Shown here in pieces: positions 45,256 to 57,320 of a stretch of 64,000 nt of DNA. A model generated the notes under the pieces. The model searched no databases, was not told where the DNA came from, and worked only from the letters and a program-made list of their open reading frames with translations. The stretch's first letter is position 1. The number at the start of each line of letters is the position of its first letter. The position numbers were made by a program, and so were the translations under genes. The DNA lies in contig JAKTNV010000041.1 in NCBI GenBank assembly GCA_022747635.1, positions 4,262,953 to 4,326,952 on the forward strand, given 5' to 3'. The stretch is from Hetaerina americana (taxonomy: Eukaryota; Arthropoda; Insecta; Odonata; Calopterygidae).

Positions 45256-45312
45256 TATAATATGAAGTCTCTTTCTCCTCTTCTCCTGAGGAGAAAGAGA
45301 CTTCATATTATA
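45256..45312. repeat. Perfect 25-bp palindrome with 7-bp loop
   Basis: The arms are 45256-45280 and 45288-45312, exactly complementary. The loop is TTCTCCT. It begins at the codon where the mariner transposase frame is cut. Confidence 0.95.
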
Positions 45313-45795
45313 AACAGTGATCTCAGTGAAAGGGCGAGTAGGGATTCAGGCAGTTGTTGAGTAGAGAGAAAAGCAAGTGAAATCGCTCGCCGCGCACCTC
45401 AGAAGGAGCGAGCATATCAGGGACTGGAAGGAGCGCCAGGGAAGTGCCAAGCGGAGGGCATGGCGCAAACTAAGAAGGCGCTTAGAAGCAAGGTGTGCTT
45501 GCGAACGAGGAATCAGTGCGTGAATGCATTCGCGGCGCTCCAAGGAGATTGAAGAAATGGACGGTTGAAAGTTAAGTGAGGTCATAATAATGGAATCCTT
45601 GGAGACGCCGTGCTGCGGGTGAATGCTGGAGATGAAGTGGAGAAGTAATACCACGTAATTAATAGGTGAGGGCTAAACCACGAACCGGGGCCCTCGTGGT
45701 GGGAGCCCGTTAAATGGACACCGAGCCAAGACGTTCGATCAAATTGAATTATATACAGAGAAGGAAAAGAAAGCACATGGCGGGGAAGAAGAAAG
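45313..45795. other. Unassigned sequence with an Arg-rich plus-strand frame
   Basis: Between about 45385 and 45520 the plus strand can be read as basic sequence with RDWKERQGSAKRRAWRKLRR. I do not recognise a family. It could be a leader of the LINE that starts near 45800. Confidence 0.3.
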
Positions 45796-45799
45796 TATC

Positions 45800-46720
45800 A
45801 AGGATTGAATGATTAACATGCTAGAAACTAATAGCGAGAGAAACGTGGTGGAAGACAGAGTGGGAGGATATGGAAAGTTTACAAGGAGAGGGAGAAACTG
45901 GTGCGCTATACAAGAAGGCTAACACACTTTCGGGTAAGGGAAAATCCCTGATAACCACCAAAGATACGTCGGGTAATAAGAGATGGAACAACTGTACGAC
46001 AAAGACATCAGGTCAGCAAGCTAAGGCCTAGGAAGAAACAATGACGTACATGAGGATAGCTTAGGTCCAGGCATACTTGATTTTAGATAGGTAGAGCATT
46101 ACGGGCATTCAAATAAAATAAGGTTGTGGGGGTAGAAAATATTCCCACAGAACTAGAAAAATGTGGGAGGAAGAGTTTTTATGGACTAATCATAACATTT
46201 AGCAGGGAGGAATCTGCCCGGAAGACTTTGTGAGATCAATGTCAGTTCCTATACCAAAAAAGGTAAAGGCTAGAGCATGTGAGGACTACAGAAAAATAAG
46301 TTTGATTTCCCACGCAGCTAAAGTTTTTCTCAGGATCATCAACAGAAGGATAGAGAGTAGGGCAAATGATTACTCAGGGGATGATCAGTTTGGGTTTAGG
46401 AAGGGGAGAGGTACGCGTGATGCCATTGCAGTAATGAGATCACTAATCGAGATAAATATAGAATACAATCAGGAGGTATTTGCCTGTTTCGTAGATTTCG
46501 AAAAAGCGTTTGATGGAATAAATTGGGAAAAGCTTATGAGTGTATTGCAGAAAATAGGAATAAATTGGAGGGAAAGGAGGCTAATCCGTACCTGTACATG
46601 TCTCAGACTCCTCAGGTGCGAGGGGGAACGGGGAGTCCGGATGGGCAGTGTTAGGAAGAGGTGTAAGGCAGGGTTGCCCATTATTACCTGTGCTATGTGG
46701 AGGAAATGATTAAAGAGGCA
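45800..46720 (+). mobile_element. LINE fragment: linker and N-half of reverse transcriptase (same family as 1-800)
   Basis: The plus strand shows WWKTEWEDMESLQGEGETGA and LYKKANTLS (linker), KMWEEEFLW-type sequence, then from 46230 RSMSVPIPKKVKARACEDYR, ISLISHAAKVFLRIINRRI, GDDQFGFRKGRGTRDAIAVM and ACFVDFEKAFDGINWEKLM (motif A). It breaks down before the YxDD motif, near 46700. Remnants of NWEKLFEYIAE-type sequence suggest a local duplication at 46770-46810. Confidence 0.8.
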
Positions 46721-46954
46721 TGGGAAGAAATGACGGTAGCAATAAAAGTCGGAGGGGAATTCGTTTGAGAGTGAATTGGGAAAAACTCTTTGAGTATATT
46801 GCAGAACATAGATAAATGAATAAATGCTAACCGGTTGGGTGATTCCGTATTGAAGAAAGATTCTTTTCCATTGTCGTACAATTCTACTATATTAGATAAG
46901 TTGCCTATTGTTAAATATATTTCAAAACTGATATACAGCAGGCGAATTTGCAGA

Positions 46955-47268
46955 TACTCTTAGTAGTAGTATATAGGGGAGGCGACCGACAGCTGAGGTC
47001 ATTTTCGCCATAGGGGATGGACAGGAAAGGATGAAGGGTGGACAGAAACCCGGCGTCGGTATAAGCCTACTCTTTACGAAAGGCGCCAAGGGGTCCGCAG
47101 CTTAACGTCCCATCCGACGGACGGCGTACTCACTCAAAGCGCCCTCCACAAAGCACCTCAAGTAGGGATAGAGATACCTCTGAAAAATATTCAACACCGC
47201 CGGGATTTGAACCCGCGCCCTATGGGCCAGTACGATAGCCACCGCACCAATCCCGATCCCCTGCAGAT
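46955..47268 (-). mobile_element. SINE family B, near-complete
   Basis: It is oriented like 8262-8575. The tail TAGTAGTAGTA is at 46960, and the head ends near CAATCCCGATCCCC at 47268. The B box is GGATTTGAACCCGC on the complement. Part of the head is deleted (about 47222). Confidence 0.88.
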
Positions 47269-49125
47269 ACTCTTGGAGGAGTCCAGTTAAGAATATACAT
47301 CTTTTACGTTTTTCAGGTTTACGTATGACAATTGACGGGAATGTCGTTGGGACAGCCCGTAGCGCCGAACCCGTTTCCGCGCCTTTCACACAGGTCTATT
47401 GTGCCGATGTTAAAACTCTTTTGTTTCGCAACCTGGATGATAAATATTTTAGCCACGGGAGCGTTCGATTACCATTTGTCCTTCAGCAGAGAGAGATATT
47501 CAGTTAATTAAGGAAGGTGGTGTTTCGTATCAACCGTGATAAGTGAGAATTATGGTGTTCTGAAATTCTATCTCTTGGTTTCTTGGTTAATTTGGTAATA
47601 GGGAGTTAATCGCAAATCATGATAAGGTTAGTCCCATTTTACTATGCCTCAAAATATGAAACAGGTGCGTCATTTCTTAGCCCTTGAAATACGTTCAATC
47701 ACCCGATACGGCCCTGCATACTAATGTGCTTATTAACTGAAATGCTGACTGGCCGATACTGGGACATAATTTCGCCGCAAACCTGATCTCCAGGCATGCG
47801 GGAAATCCTATGTGGTAGATTATAATAATGAGTTGGACGAGAAAGCGCTCCGTTGAGATTACGTCGGACAGTATTGTGTGACTCCGGAAGTTTTCTTTAT
47901 CACTCCACTCACTGGGCGAACTTCCACTTCGACAACCCCGTTCTCCCCCTTCTTGACACATTTCAAATTCCCCGCCGTCATTTGATTAGTCAAATGTTGA
48001 TGAATCTACTGACTTATTCATCGCAAAACTAAATTCTGCGACATACTTCTTGCGGTTTTACAGAATAAATGAGGCAATCATAGCCTTAAATACACGATTT
48101 ACTATTTTTTACAGGATTAAGCAGAGGTGATAATGAGGGCCTGTTCACCCTCTGCCACTCGGGTCGTCATCTCATTCACCCATTGCGCGTCCCATTATCC
48201 AAAATTAAAAAAGTCCACATTACAAATGCACGACCCCTGCCGCGGTGACTTTGCATTTCGTATTGCGCTCCGCCCATGTCATGAATATATCCTAAAAAAA
48301 GAACAATAAAAATATACGCATGAGTCTTTTGCGGACAGAACGAGCGGGTGAGCAACAACTGAGGCCACCGCGGCCCAAGGGCCTTCGGCTACGCGCCCCT
48401 ACTTGAATCCCGCCGGTGGAAAATTTTCCACCCTATATGTTTAGCGGGCCTTATATTGACGAAATCACTGCGTAACACCCAACACTAAATTTGGCCTATA
48501 AAAAATGCTCCTTGATCCGGTCAGATGTTCCCCGAATGCCCTGATGAATCGTGCTGGGCTGATAGCGGTTCTCCGAAATAACGAGGAGTCACCGTTCGCT
48601 GGGAATACAAAATTTGCACGTCCTGCTGGCCTTCCACCACTTAGAAGTGGAGCCACCGGCCGCATCTCCAAACCTGGATGTTTACCGGGCATTTTTTGGC
48701 TTTCCTAAAACGTTAGCTATGCCATCATCCATCCCATGTATTTCAACTTCAAATCTGCACATATCCCATCCGTCGCCTACGTGGTGGATGGGATACAGAA
48801 TCTGGCACGACATGTTCCGTCGATCGGCGACTTCAATCATTCTCCTGCAACGCTAAGAAACAAACGCCGTTCTTACTCTGCCCTCCAGGGCTTATAAATA
48901 TTGTGCAGCTATTTTAAACTACTTCGGGTGGTTATTTGCTGTAAACATGTCCTACCCAATGCGTTTTTAATTTCTGAGCTGTATGAATCACGACCAAACA
49001 TTCTGTGCGAAATCAACCCTCTCGTTATATACGTAGTCCTCAGATGTGGTTGCCGTTTCCTTTCTTGGGATGAGACTTAACACTATGCTTCCCTCATTAA
49101 TGCTACGAATTAGACCACAAAAACT
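47269..49125. other. Unassigned sequence
   Basis: No domain or repeat was recognised. Short frames at 48505-48860 lack support. Confidence 0.45.
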
Positions 49126-49129
49126 TGCT

Positions 49130-49330
49130 CTTCGGCGTTTTCCTGTTGTCTCGCCTTTTCTTGTTCTTTTCTATTAACTGCCCCTACAGTTTCGTTTGAG
49201 GATTTCTATATCCCCGTTTTAATATGTTGTCATTTTTCTTCTATTGTACCCATCTTCATTGCCTCATTGATAGTTTTTTCAACTGACTGCTGATATTCCG
49301 TCATCGTCATTGCGGTAAATGCTTCTGCAT
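49130..49330 (-). mobile_element. LINE linker fragment (family of 1-800)
   Basis: The minus strand reads EYQQSVEKTINEAMKMGTIE, then after a stop QHIKTGI and SSNETVGAVNRKEQEKARQQ. This is the region between endonuclease and reverse transcriptase in this LINE type. Confidence 0.65.
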
Positions 49331-49367
49331 CTCATTTCCTCGCCCCTCAAGTTTTTCCTCGAATCTG

Positions 49368-49446
49368 ACGGTGCCCTTTATTATATAAAGGGTACCGTCT
49401 ATTACCGGCTATTCAACGGTACCCTTTATTGTATAAAGGGTGCCGT
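49368..49446. repeat. Twin 31-bp palindromes
   Basis: 49368-49398 (ACGGTGCCCTTTATTATATA...) and 49416-49446 (ACGGTACCCTTTATTGTATA...) are each self-complementary apart from a couple of positions. They are also near reverse complements of each other around a 17-bp spacer. Confidence 0.85.
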
Positions 49447-49614
49447 TAAAGTTTATTTTTACTACTTACAATGTTTATTAGTACTGACTTATATTACGAA
49501 TACAATTCTCCCAGGGAACTGTGCGACTTAATCGCGCCCTTCCTAAATCTGTGTACTACCCTGTCCAATATATACGCGAACTGAGGCCATAAAAACTTTA
49601 ATTTGAAAAATTTA

Positions 49615-49855
49615 GTCTACATAGATTTTGTCCCCTCCAATGTACTCTCCATTCGTTGCTATGTACTTATTCCATCTTCTTTTCAACTGTTTAAAGCACC
49701 CTTGGAAGTTCTTGGCAGATATGCCTCTGAGTTTTCTCGTAGTTTCTTGCTTAATTGAGTTCACATCTTCCCAGTCATGTCCCCTCATCACATTTTTGCA
49801 TATTGGGAATGGGAAAAAGTCGCAGGGGGCGAGATCTGGCGATTAAGGAGGATAC
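49615..49855 (-). pseudogene. Mariner transposase C-terminal fossil
   Basis: The minus strand reads SPDLAPCDFFPFPICKNVMR (third catalytic residue region), GHDWEDVNSIKQETTRKLRG, ISAKNFQGCFKQLKRRWNKY and IATNGEYIGGDKIYVD, ending as mariner C-termini do. A stop lies just before the first motif. No N-terminal half is adjacent. A candidate is at 52456-52720 on the same strand. Confidence 0.8.
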
Positions 49856-49859
49856 AAGT

Positions 49860-51670
49860 ACTTGGAAAATGCCAGGTGACTCAGAGAGTTAACAGTCAGA
49901 CTATTAAAGGGTAGATTTCGATTCGATTCGATTCTACGTATGTTGTATATATTGTGTTATAGTTATTAATTAGTCCTAAGATATCGTATGTATTAATTGC
50001 TTTATATGTATATTTTGTGAAATTTATCTTTACGTTTACCCTGACAAATATGTGGCGAGAGGTTAGGTGGTAGAGGAGGGTCCATAGTCTCAATCTCGCC
50101 CTAAAATAAAGACGACTATCCACATCTCTCATGATTCCACACTTCTCCTCTCCTCCGTCTCACACCCACCCCTTCCCTTCCCCTCTTCAACATTCCCCGC
50201 CACCACTCAATCTCCCAGACCACTCTCCGAATACCTCCCGATAACTCCCCACAACATCCAGCACTTCGTTCCTTTCCATTTCTGTCCAATTCATTTTTCC
50301 ATCCCCCTTCAACATTATTCCTCAAAAGCTTCCGAAGCGCCCGATAATATCACCGCTGATCTTCTCGTACGAAAGCCTCTCTCTCTCTCTGTTTTAACCT
50401 AGATCCTCCCCCCATCTACCGCTCACGCGGAGGAAACAGCGATTATGATTGGCGGACAAACAAATGGCTTTTGATTTGATTTATTTTTCTCGGCTCAGCC
50501 GTCGGGAGATTATGCTGCCCCCTTCGGATGTTGATCGATGGCCCTTCCGGCTGCCTCTGAGGGTGTGAGGGAGGGTCAGCCAGGTAATAAGATTCAATCC
50601 GGGGGACCTCCTTGGCCCATCTCTCCCCCACCCACCCACCCTTGGCCCTCTTGGGAATTAAGTGCGGTTTCGCGGATGGAGCCAGCGCAGCGCCCTCGGT
50701 CGTCAAAGCGGCGAAAGTTGCGACCCATCAAAAACTCGCGTTTGACGGCTGTCTTTACGATGGGTCGGGGCGAACTTTAAAAAAATATTACACTTCCGTA
50801 AAACGCAAAGATTTTTGGCAAAGTTGTCACCTTCACCGACATTTTATTCGCCGACGAATAAAGAACGACCGAGGACGAGAAAATGCCCACCAATGGACGC
50901 GTATGGTGCATCATTTTAGGAGGGCGTGTTTCTCATTTAGAGCCTGGCTCATATAACCCGAATTAAACTATTGATACAATTTTTCTTTATTCCATTAGTC
51001 TTCTCCGCTCAGCCATTAAAGCGACTTTTATTTCAATTCAGGTGATTTACTACTCTTTTTCAATAAAGATAAAATATGGCCCACAAGATAGTAGCAATTT
51101 TTATGTTGGGCCAGAAAATACCCTTTTCCAAGGGCTAAACATTTTAATGGCTTTGATCAAAGGCGGGCATAAAAAAAGATATACATAGATAGATGTCATA
51201 CTTAGACATTTACAGCGCGTACGCTTACGAAATATAAAGCATACTATAAGCATACGGACTTATTTACATTGCATAACGCCTGTAATTTTTTAGAGAGATA
51301 TATAGATAAAAAAATCAGGATGCATAAAAAATAAAAATGTAGATATAATTTAATAGCAAATGGAAAGCGTATTTACCACAGAATCATTCCTACATTTTTA
51401 GTATTTATTGTGAAATAATTGAAACTACTCAGGTGTGTGAATGACATTATGATCCCTTTCCCATCGGCTCCCATTCTTCTTTCTTTCCCGGCGGCCCGCG
51501 CACCTCCCGGGCCGCATTATTTTTTATTTGATTTGGTGGCACGCGGTTCGGGAAGTGGGTGTGCCCACTTTGCAGCTTGGAATGTTGCAGGTGAAGGATT
51601 GGATGTTGGACATCCTCGGCTTCGGTCCTCTGGCAAGATTACTTCCTCTTATAGGATATCCTCCGCCGCA
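49860..51670. other. Unassigned sequence
   Basis: A short run at 49862-49890 (TGGAAAATGCCAGGTGACTC) matches the endonuclease end of the first LINE on the plus strand. A CT microsatellite lies at 50376-50392. The rest shows nothing recognisable. Confidence 0.45.
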
Positions 51671-51679
51671 TTCCCTCTA

Positions 51680-52455
51680 AAATTGTCGAGAAGGCTTGGA
51701 CTGTCAATTAGGCCTAGACATAAGCTTCTTTCCTCTCGATAGCATTGTAACTTTCTTGTGCAGCGCAATAATTTCACCCTTCCTCAATGAACTTTCCATG
51801 TCCTCGTACTGCGTCTTCCACCACGCTTCTTTTGCCATATTTGTTAAACATCTGAATAAATTATGTAGCTCTTTCTACTTCCTACTCCCCGACTCTGTAT
51901 TTACATTCTTCCTTTTCTTACTCTCAACAATCTTTCTGATCATTTTATCCGTAATCAATGGTTTCCTTGTCCTTTTCCAATTAACAATTTCTATAGTTCC
52001 GTTTGCAGCCTTCGGTATCCTTATTTTTATTTCTTCCCATTTTTCCTCTATTGTACCCAGCTCCCTGTTCTCACTTATAATGTTCTCTTAAAACTGCTGA
52101 TACTCATATTTTGCACCTCCTTCTAATTCTTCAAAATTCCATTTCCTAAACAGTTTTCCATTTTACCTTTTTCAATCTGATTCTGCACATCGCCATTACC
52201 AAATTATGGCCAGAGTCCACGTCCGCTCCCGAGAAACTATGAGAACTGATCGCGCTGTGCCTAATCATTATGATGTAACTGATACCTTCCTGAATCCGTG
52301 GTCATTTACCATGTATACCTATGCCTTTTGGTGCCTTAACCATGCATTGGTGATGATTAATCCGTCTCCTGAAGAACTATATTGCTTTCTCCCCTTGTTC
52401 TTACTCCGTAATCCCCATCTCATTACATTCTCTTCCTTCCATTTCCTTCAATTTT
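51680..52455 (-). mobile_element. LINE fragment: endonuclease C-terminus and linker (family of 1-800)
   Basis: The minus strand holds GDGLIITNAWLRHQKA, FSGADVDSGHNLVMAMCRIR and LKKVKWKT (end of endonuclease), then KMENCLGNGILKN, LRVRKEECKY-type linker, and MAKEAWWKTQYEDMESSLRK with GEIIALHKKVTMLS. Frameshifts separate them. The WWKTxxEDMESL motif matches 45800-46720, which confirms the family. Confidence 0.75.
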
Positions 52456-52720
52456 GGTACGGATTTCGCGGCGACCCGTGTCATGCCCAAATCATTGGTC
52501 AAATCGGATGGCGCGAGCCAATCTATATGTTAAGGTCCTCAGCAACTTCTCTAACGGTGATTAGACGATTGGCCAATATTATTTTCTTCACTTCATCAAT
52601 GTTTTCGTCTGTTGTTGACGCGCTCTTTATTACTCTAAAGCTCTTCCAGGATCAGTATCAAAACTTCCCCAAGGAAACCTTCTGGCCAAATTCCTTCCTC
52701 ATAATTACTGAATGTGAGTC
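52456..52720 (-). pseudogene. Mariner transposase N-terminal fossil
   Basis: The minus strand reads TTDENIDEVKKIILANRLIT and VREVAEDLNI, followed by a stop and degraded HTH-type sequence. This is the segment after the first helix-turn-helix of mariner transposases of the type used in GVQW3/FLJ37770-like proteins. Confidence 0.65.
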
Positions 52721-53695
52721 CAAAAAATCCCTATCTTCCATTTTTCTTGAAGCACTTTAGTAATCATGTGGAGATGTTTTCTATTCATACTGCCTTGGTC
52801 AAACATAACTCTTCTTCTGTCCCGCCATCATATTCCTGACCCAGACTATCCCATTCTGCATTGCATTCTCTTTCCATTTCTGAACTGGCTGGCCTTGTAT
52901 CTATACCATAAGGCTCTTCAACATATCCTGCCCAAAGACCCTGAACCTCTTCTGGGCCTATTTATACTTCCCTGTCTTATCTTTCATGCTGGGTATAGTT
53001 TTTCCCACCCTATATCCTATTTTCTTACCTTCTTATGAAGTGCTTCTACTTTTCTTTGTCTTTTAAATTACTCCATATCCTCATTGATCTTTCAGACGTT
53101 TCCTCAGCATTATTAGTTCCTCGAATAAGTTTATTGTTTAACTCTACATACACCACTCTCCCCATTCCCATTTTTACATTCCTAGAGCATTTGATCTGTG
53201 ATCCATTCAATCATGTTCGCTACATCCCCATAATCTAAGTTTCCTGCCACTGCCAATTTTCTCTGCTCTGTCAATTCTCAAAAATACATTTTTTCTGCCG
53301 ACCAGTGGAATGGTTTCATATTTTTCACCCAGGTCCCTCATTTTCCCCATTTAGGATATACTATTTTAGGAGACTACCCCATTGATGACACAATGAGAGA
53401 TCAAGGATAGATTCACATAGAAGGATATGGCTAACATAGCTCTGTACTTCTTGAAGCTCTCCTCCATGCACAATATAAAGAGACAATATGCCAATCTAGG
53501 TACACATTAAAATGTACTACTTTCCATAAAACCTCAATTCAAATTGAAAGTCAAAAGGCACATAAACATTCAGTTATCAAGAGAAGGTAGAAGATTCACT
53601 TAAGGGAAATAGCAACTTGAAACATCTCTGGGGCATAGTAAGACAAGAAAAACACACTGTTTTCCGAAAGCCAAGATAATATATTGACATTACCA
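52721..53695. other. Unassigned sequence
   Basis: The frames here are hydrophobic and plus-strand but come from pyrimidine-rich sequence. No transporter or receptor signature was seen. Confidence 0.4.
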
Positions 53696-53696
<1 letters not shown>

Positions 53697-53788
<92 letters not shown>

Positions 53789-53797
53789 TTATATAGA
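53697..53797. repeat. TA microsatellite
   Basis: About 80 bp of pure TA followed by TTATATATTTATATAG. Confidence 0.95.
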
Positions 53798-54147
53798 TAA
53801 ATGCTCAGTTTTGTAACACCCATCATGACTGCAGATGTCAGGAAGAGCCTAAATAGCCAACCATTCTGTATCTTATCAATTAATAACGTGAATACAATGA
53901 ATCTCAACTTATGTTATCAGTAAATCTGTATCATAATCAGTAACAGCCAACCAGGTGACTAACATACGTATATACATGTTGTAACATGAGGAAGTACATA
54001 TACAAATGAGAGGTGAATACTTACACTTCACTCTTACCTAACTGCTATTGCTTTATTAGAATTCATGTCAAATGAAAAAGGTTAGTTAAGTATCCAGAAA
54101 TAATCACAACAATCAAGACTTCTACTTACTCTATTTGTGTGTACATC

Positions 54148-54153
54148 TTTATT
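54148..54153 (-). promoter_or_regulatory. Polyadenylation signal AATAAA for the hemocytin-like gene
   Basis: AATAAA on the minus strand, about 105 nt past the stop codon at 54259. It lies in an AT/GT-rich 3' UTR. Confidence 0.6.
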
Positions 54154-54258
54154 TTGGTTTGCTTATTTGATGAAGTGGACAAAAACTAAAACAAAATGGC
54201 TCAACAAAAACTAAATTCCACAACAGTCCCCTACTACATCCAGGTAACTTGCAGTTTA

Positions 54259-54497
54259 CTATGCGTCAGCATCCTTGAGAGGTATGTGGCGTTGCCCAGT
54301 CTTTACACCTCCCACTTTTGCCGGCTTCTTCAAACTTCCCCGGGTCTCAGTGCCCTCACAGGCATTGCATTCGCACGTCGTAGGAGTGCTTATCTTTCTC
54401 TCATATGCATATCCATCTTCACACACAACCTCCACAGTTATTGATTTGGTGTTAGTCGCCTGGCAGCACTTGCAATTTCCTTGCTGACTGAAAGTAT
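54259..54497 (-). CDS. Hemocytin/hemolectin-like gene, last exon (C-terminal cystine knot, second half)
   Basis: The exon starts after an acceptor (CCTTTACAG at 54498) in phase 1, completing an Asn codon with the previous exon. It runs 239 nt to a TAG at 54259-54261. The sequence shows NCKCCQATNTKSITVEVVCE, DGYAYERKISTPTTCECNAC and EG, with the CxCC and CxCxxC cysteines of a VWF/mucin-type C-terminal cystine knot. Such knots dimerise the secreted protein. A basic tail of about 30 residues (GSLKKPAKVGGVKTGQRHIP) follows. A poly(A) signal lies downstream. Family knowledge: hemocytin is a haemolymph clotting and adhesion glycoprotein of insects. The exact orthology is an inference from domain order and the insect-like setting; a mucin or another VWF-like protein is possible. 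Confidence 0.75.
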
Positions 54498-55289
54498 CTG
54501 TAAAGGATAATTTAAAATCAAGTTTCAAGAAATACAAGAGTTAAAACACAATAGAAGCCGTTAAGCACAAGTGTTTTCCCAAGGTGATTGTTATGACCAT
54601 AATGAAATGACTCATTTCATCTGGGAAGAATGTTACAAAATAATAATTCTCATTTGCCAAGTCAAATAAATCCTTAACAAGGTTGGAGTTACTGGGGAAA
54701 ACAATTCACTTACCATAGTCTCCCACACTTTCTGACCAGAGAGAAACATTTAAGAGCTGATCCTAATAATTATCAACAACTGTCACTTGGAAGGAGACAT
54801 ATTCTTCTCCTGCTTGAGGATTAAATACCACACCACTGATTTATACAAAAAGTTATGGATTTCATATGCCAAAATGGATGCGGGTTGAACATTCAAAACG
54901 TGTGTGTGAATGGGCCCTTTTTTGCTGTGCCTCTAAAAGGGTATTCTATCACATCTTTGGCACAACTGTAAGTAGTATTAGAGCACCGAGCATGAGATTG
55001 TTTCCTCCCCTTTCTTGAAGCCTTTGCCGAGAGCATTGGCATAAAATCCTTTCACTTCACTACATTTAGGGATGAGAGTCTAACTGGGACGAGTATTGCT
55101 GATGAGGCATTTTGCAAGCAACTGCTGACACTGCCATCACTTTAGGGCCCTGTTTACATCATGTTCCTGGGAAACGGACTCCTCAACAATTCCTGCTTTC
55201 CTGGAGTCAGCAATAGCAGCACTCCAGCAGGCTTTGTGGTGGTATGAGTGGAAGATGGTGATGGAGGATCTGAGTCTATATACCCATCT

Positions 55290-55860
55290 ACATCTACATC
55301 AATACCCTGCAAGCCACCAAAAAGGTGTGTGGCAGGGGGTGCAGCACCAGGAGGAAAGGGTAATGGATGAAGGAGTTAGGGTTTTTCAAATGGATGGGGA
55401 AAGGTGAGGGGAACCTGCAAAAAAATATATAAATATAATCGTATAACCATGCGCAGTCGCTACCTTGTAGGTTAATACTTATTATGTCGAGCCGGCTCCT
55501 GGGGGATTTCGATTACAAGCATTTTGGTCTCTTACTGTTCTCGTAAAAAATGACCATTTAAACCTGTCAGTCTTGCAGTCAATCTCTCTAATCTTACATT
55601 CGTGATCCCTCCGCCCGTAATACGCTGGGGTTCGTATTATGTTATGACCTTGACAGTATCGGATGATACACCATCCAGGATGACTGTTTGAACATGATTT
55701 TTTAAAAATTGTCTAATGCAGCATATAACACTCCCGTGTATTCCATAAGTTTCCAACTTTGCAAGTAACTTGCAATGAGGGACTTTATCAAAAGCTTTTT
55801 AAAATCTAGAAACATCGCATCAACTGGAATATTACTTTCACCAGTCGCCTATGACTCACA
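55290..55860 (-). mobile_element. CR1/Jockey-like LINE, internally deleted
   Basis: On the minus strand, VDAMFLDFKKLLIKSLIAS (reverse transcriptase motif A region, frame damaged) lies at about 55830-55750. Then comes RRDHECKIREIDCKTDRF (C-terminus, about 55600), a 3' UTR with CCCCCTGCCACACACC, and an end at GATGTAGATGTAGATG (55285-55300). The region between motif A and the C-terminus is deleted. Confidence 0.75.
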
Positions 55861-57084
55861 TCCCAATCTCACTCCTAGATATCTTTAAGACAAGAAAAAC
55901 ACTTTCAGCTAATATCTTCAACTGTCTTTCAGGGATTGTGATGATAAATCCCAAAGACCTGAAAATTAACAGGGATAAAGAGAAGGACTGATGTCACAAG
56001 AAATGACACTTCGGGGCATTTAAATAGGAGACACATTAGGGATTTGCATAAGATGACACCACATTGAAATCCACACAGAGAACGGTTGGGGTTAAAGTTT
56101 GAGGCTGTCGATAGCATAGAAGAGCTATGCTAAAATATACATATCTGCAGCAAAACGTTCACACCATTGATGCATAAATATTAAGGTGCTCTCGCTCATA
56201 GGTGCACAGCTGCCTTACCCGATCTGTTCTGAGCAGAGAAAAAAAGTGAAAAATAGTGAGGATGTATACACCCATTCTCTTTCAAAACAGAGAAACACAA
56301 ATGGTAAAAAAATGATGTTGAAAGTTCTCTTTCAGCTAGCACTCACAGAAAGCAGTTCCCTCATGTCTAGCACATGCATACATGGGCCAAATTCCACACA
56401 TATCTAGCATTTCAATGCTTTAAAGCCCAAGCCCATTTCATATGAGGTTTACCTCACATCTTCCACAAATGTGTGCAATGTACCTTGATCATACTTCACT
56501 GAGAAAGTCACAGAAATGTACATTTCATACTCAGAAATGACAATTTCAAAATTTTTGCAAAAGATATAATTATCAAATTTCCTAGTTTGCAGCTCTGGCA
56601 TAACATTAAGTTCATCATGCCCCTTCATGAATGGCTTTCATTCATTTCAACCTGCACAGGCTATTGCAGCATCATTTAAAAAATAACTTCCATTAGCTTT
56701 AAGACTAACAACTTAACAAAAGGTGGTGAATCATTTCATTTCTTCACTTTCCAGTCCACTGATTAGAACTGGAGCTGTAATCAAAATTAACAAAATGTCT
56801 CCCGGAAATAACATTCCAAGGGAGGTTTTCACTCACAAAACATCGTGTAAGATGATAATATCCACCAGAGAGCATAAAAGATCCCATGAAATATTTTTAG
56901 GTCAAATTATTACTCGCACTAAGGAGTCCTTTACATAAGCCTATGCCTTAATCAGTCACAAATTTTGCTACGTAGATAAGTGGTCCACAATTGTTCTCAA
57001 TTAGTCAGAACCGCTGACAGTTCAAGTTTTTTTTAAATAGTTTAATAGATAAGTGAAATAAATAACAATACTACTATTAATAAT

Positions 57085-57320
57085 GTAACAATTTCAAGGC
57101 ATAAAAATCATTCAGCTTGACCGAGATTTGAACCCAGATCCCTTTCCGCCCAACAGAGTGCTTTAGCGAGTCATGCCACCGAGGTATTCTCTGGCATTCC
57201 AACATTTCTGGGGGATTTAAAGGAAAAAGATGTTAAAACAAAATACCACGCCCATAACGTCACTAGTATTCGTAGTCATGCCCACTGTATCACAATGGAT
57301 GAGGTTAAAGCAAATATTTA
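57085..57320 (-). mobile_element. SINE family A copy without fold-back
   Basis: The complement has a tRNA-like head with GGGATCTGGGTTCAAATCTC and GGTGGCATGACTCGCTAAAG. The body resembles 23580-23720 (GATGAGGTTAAAGC, TATTCGTAGTC). It lacks the tail and inverted copy found at 23.5 kb and 25.9 kb. Confidence 0.75.

Noticed and set aside
51696..53238. Series of hydrophobic plus-strand frames suggesting a membrane receptor
   Set aside because: They are antisense to recognisable LINE and mariner fragments (51680-52720). The hydrophobicity comes from pyrimidine-rich sequence.
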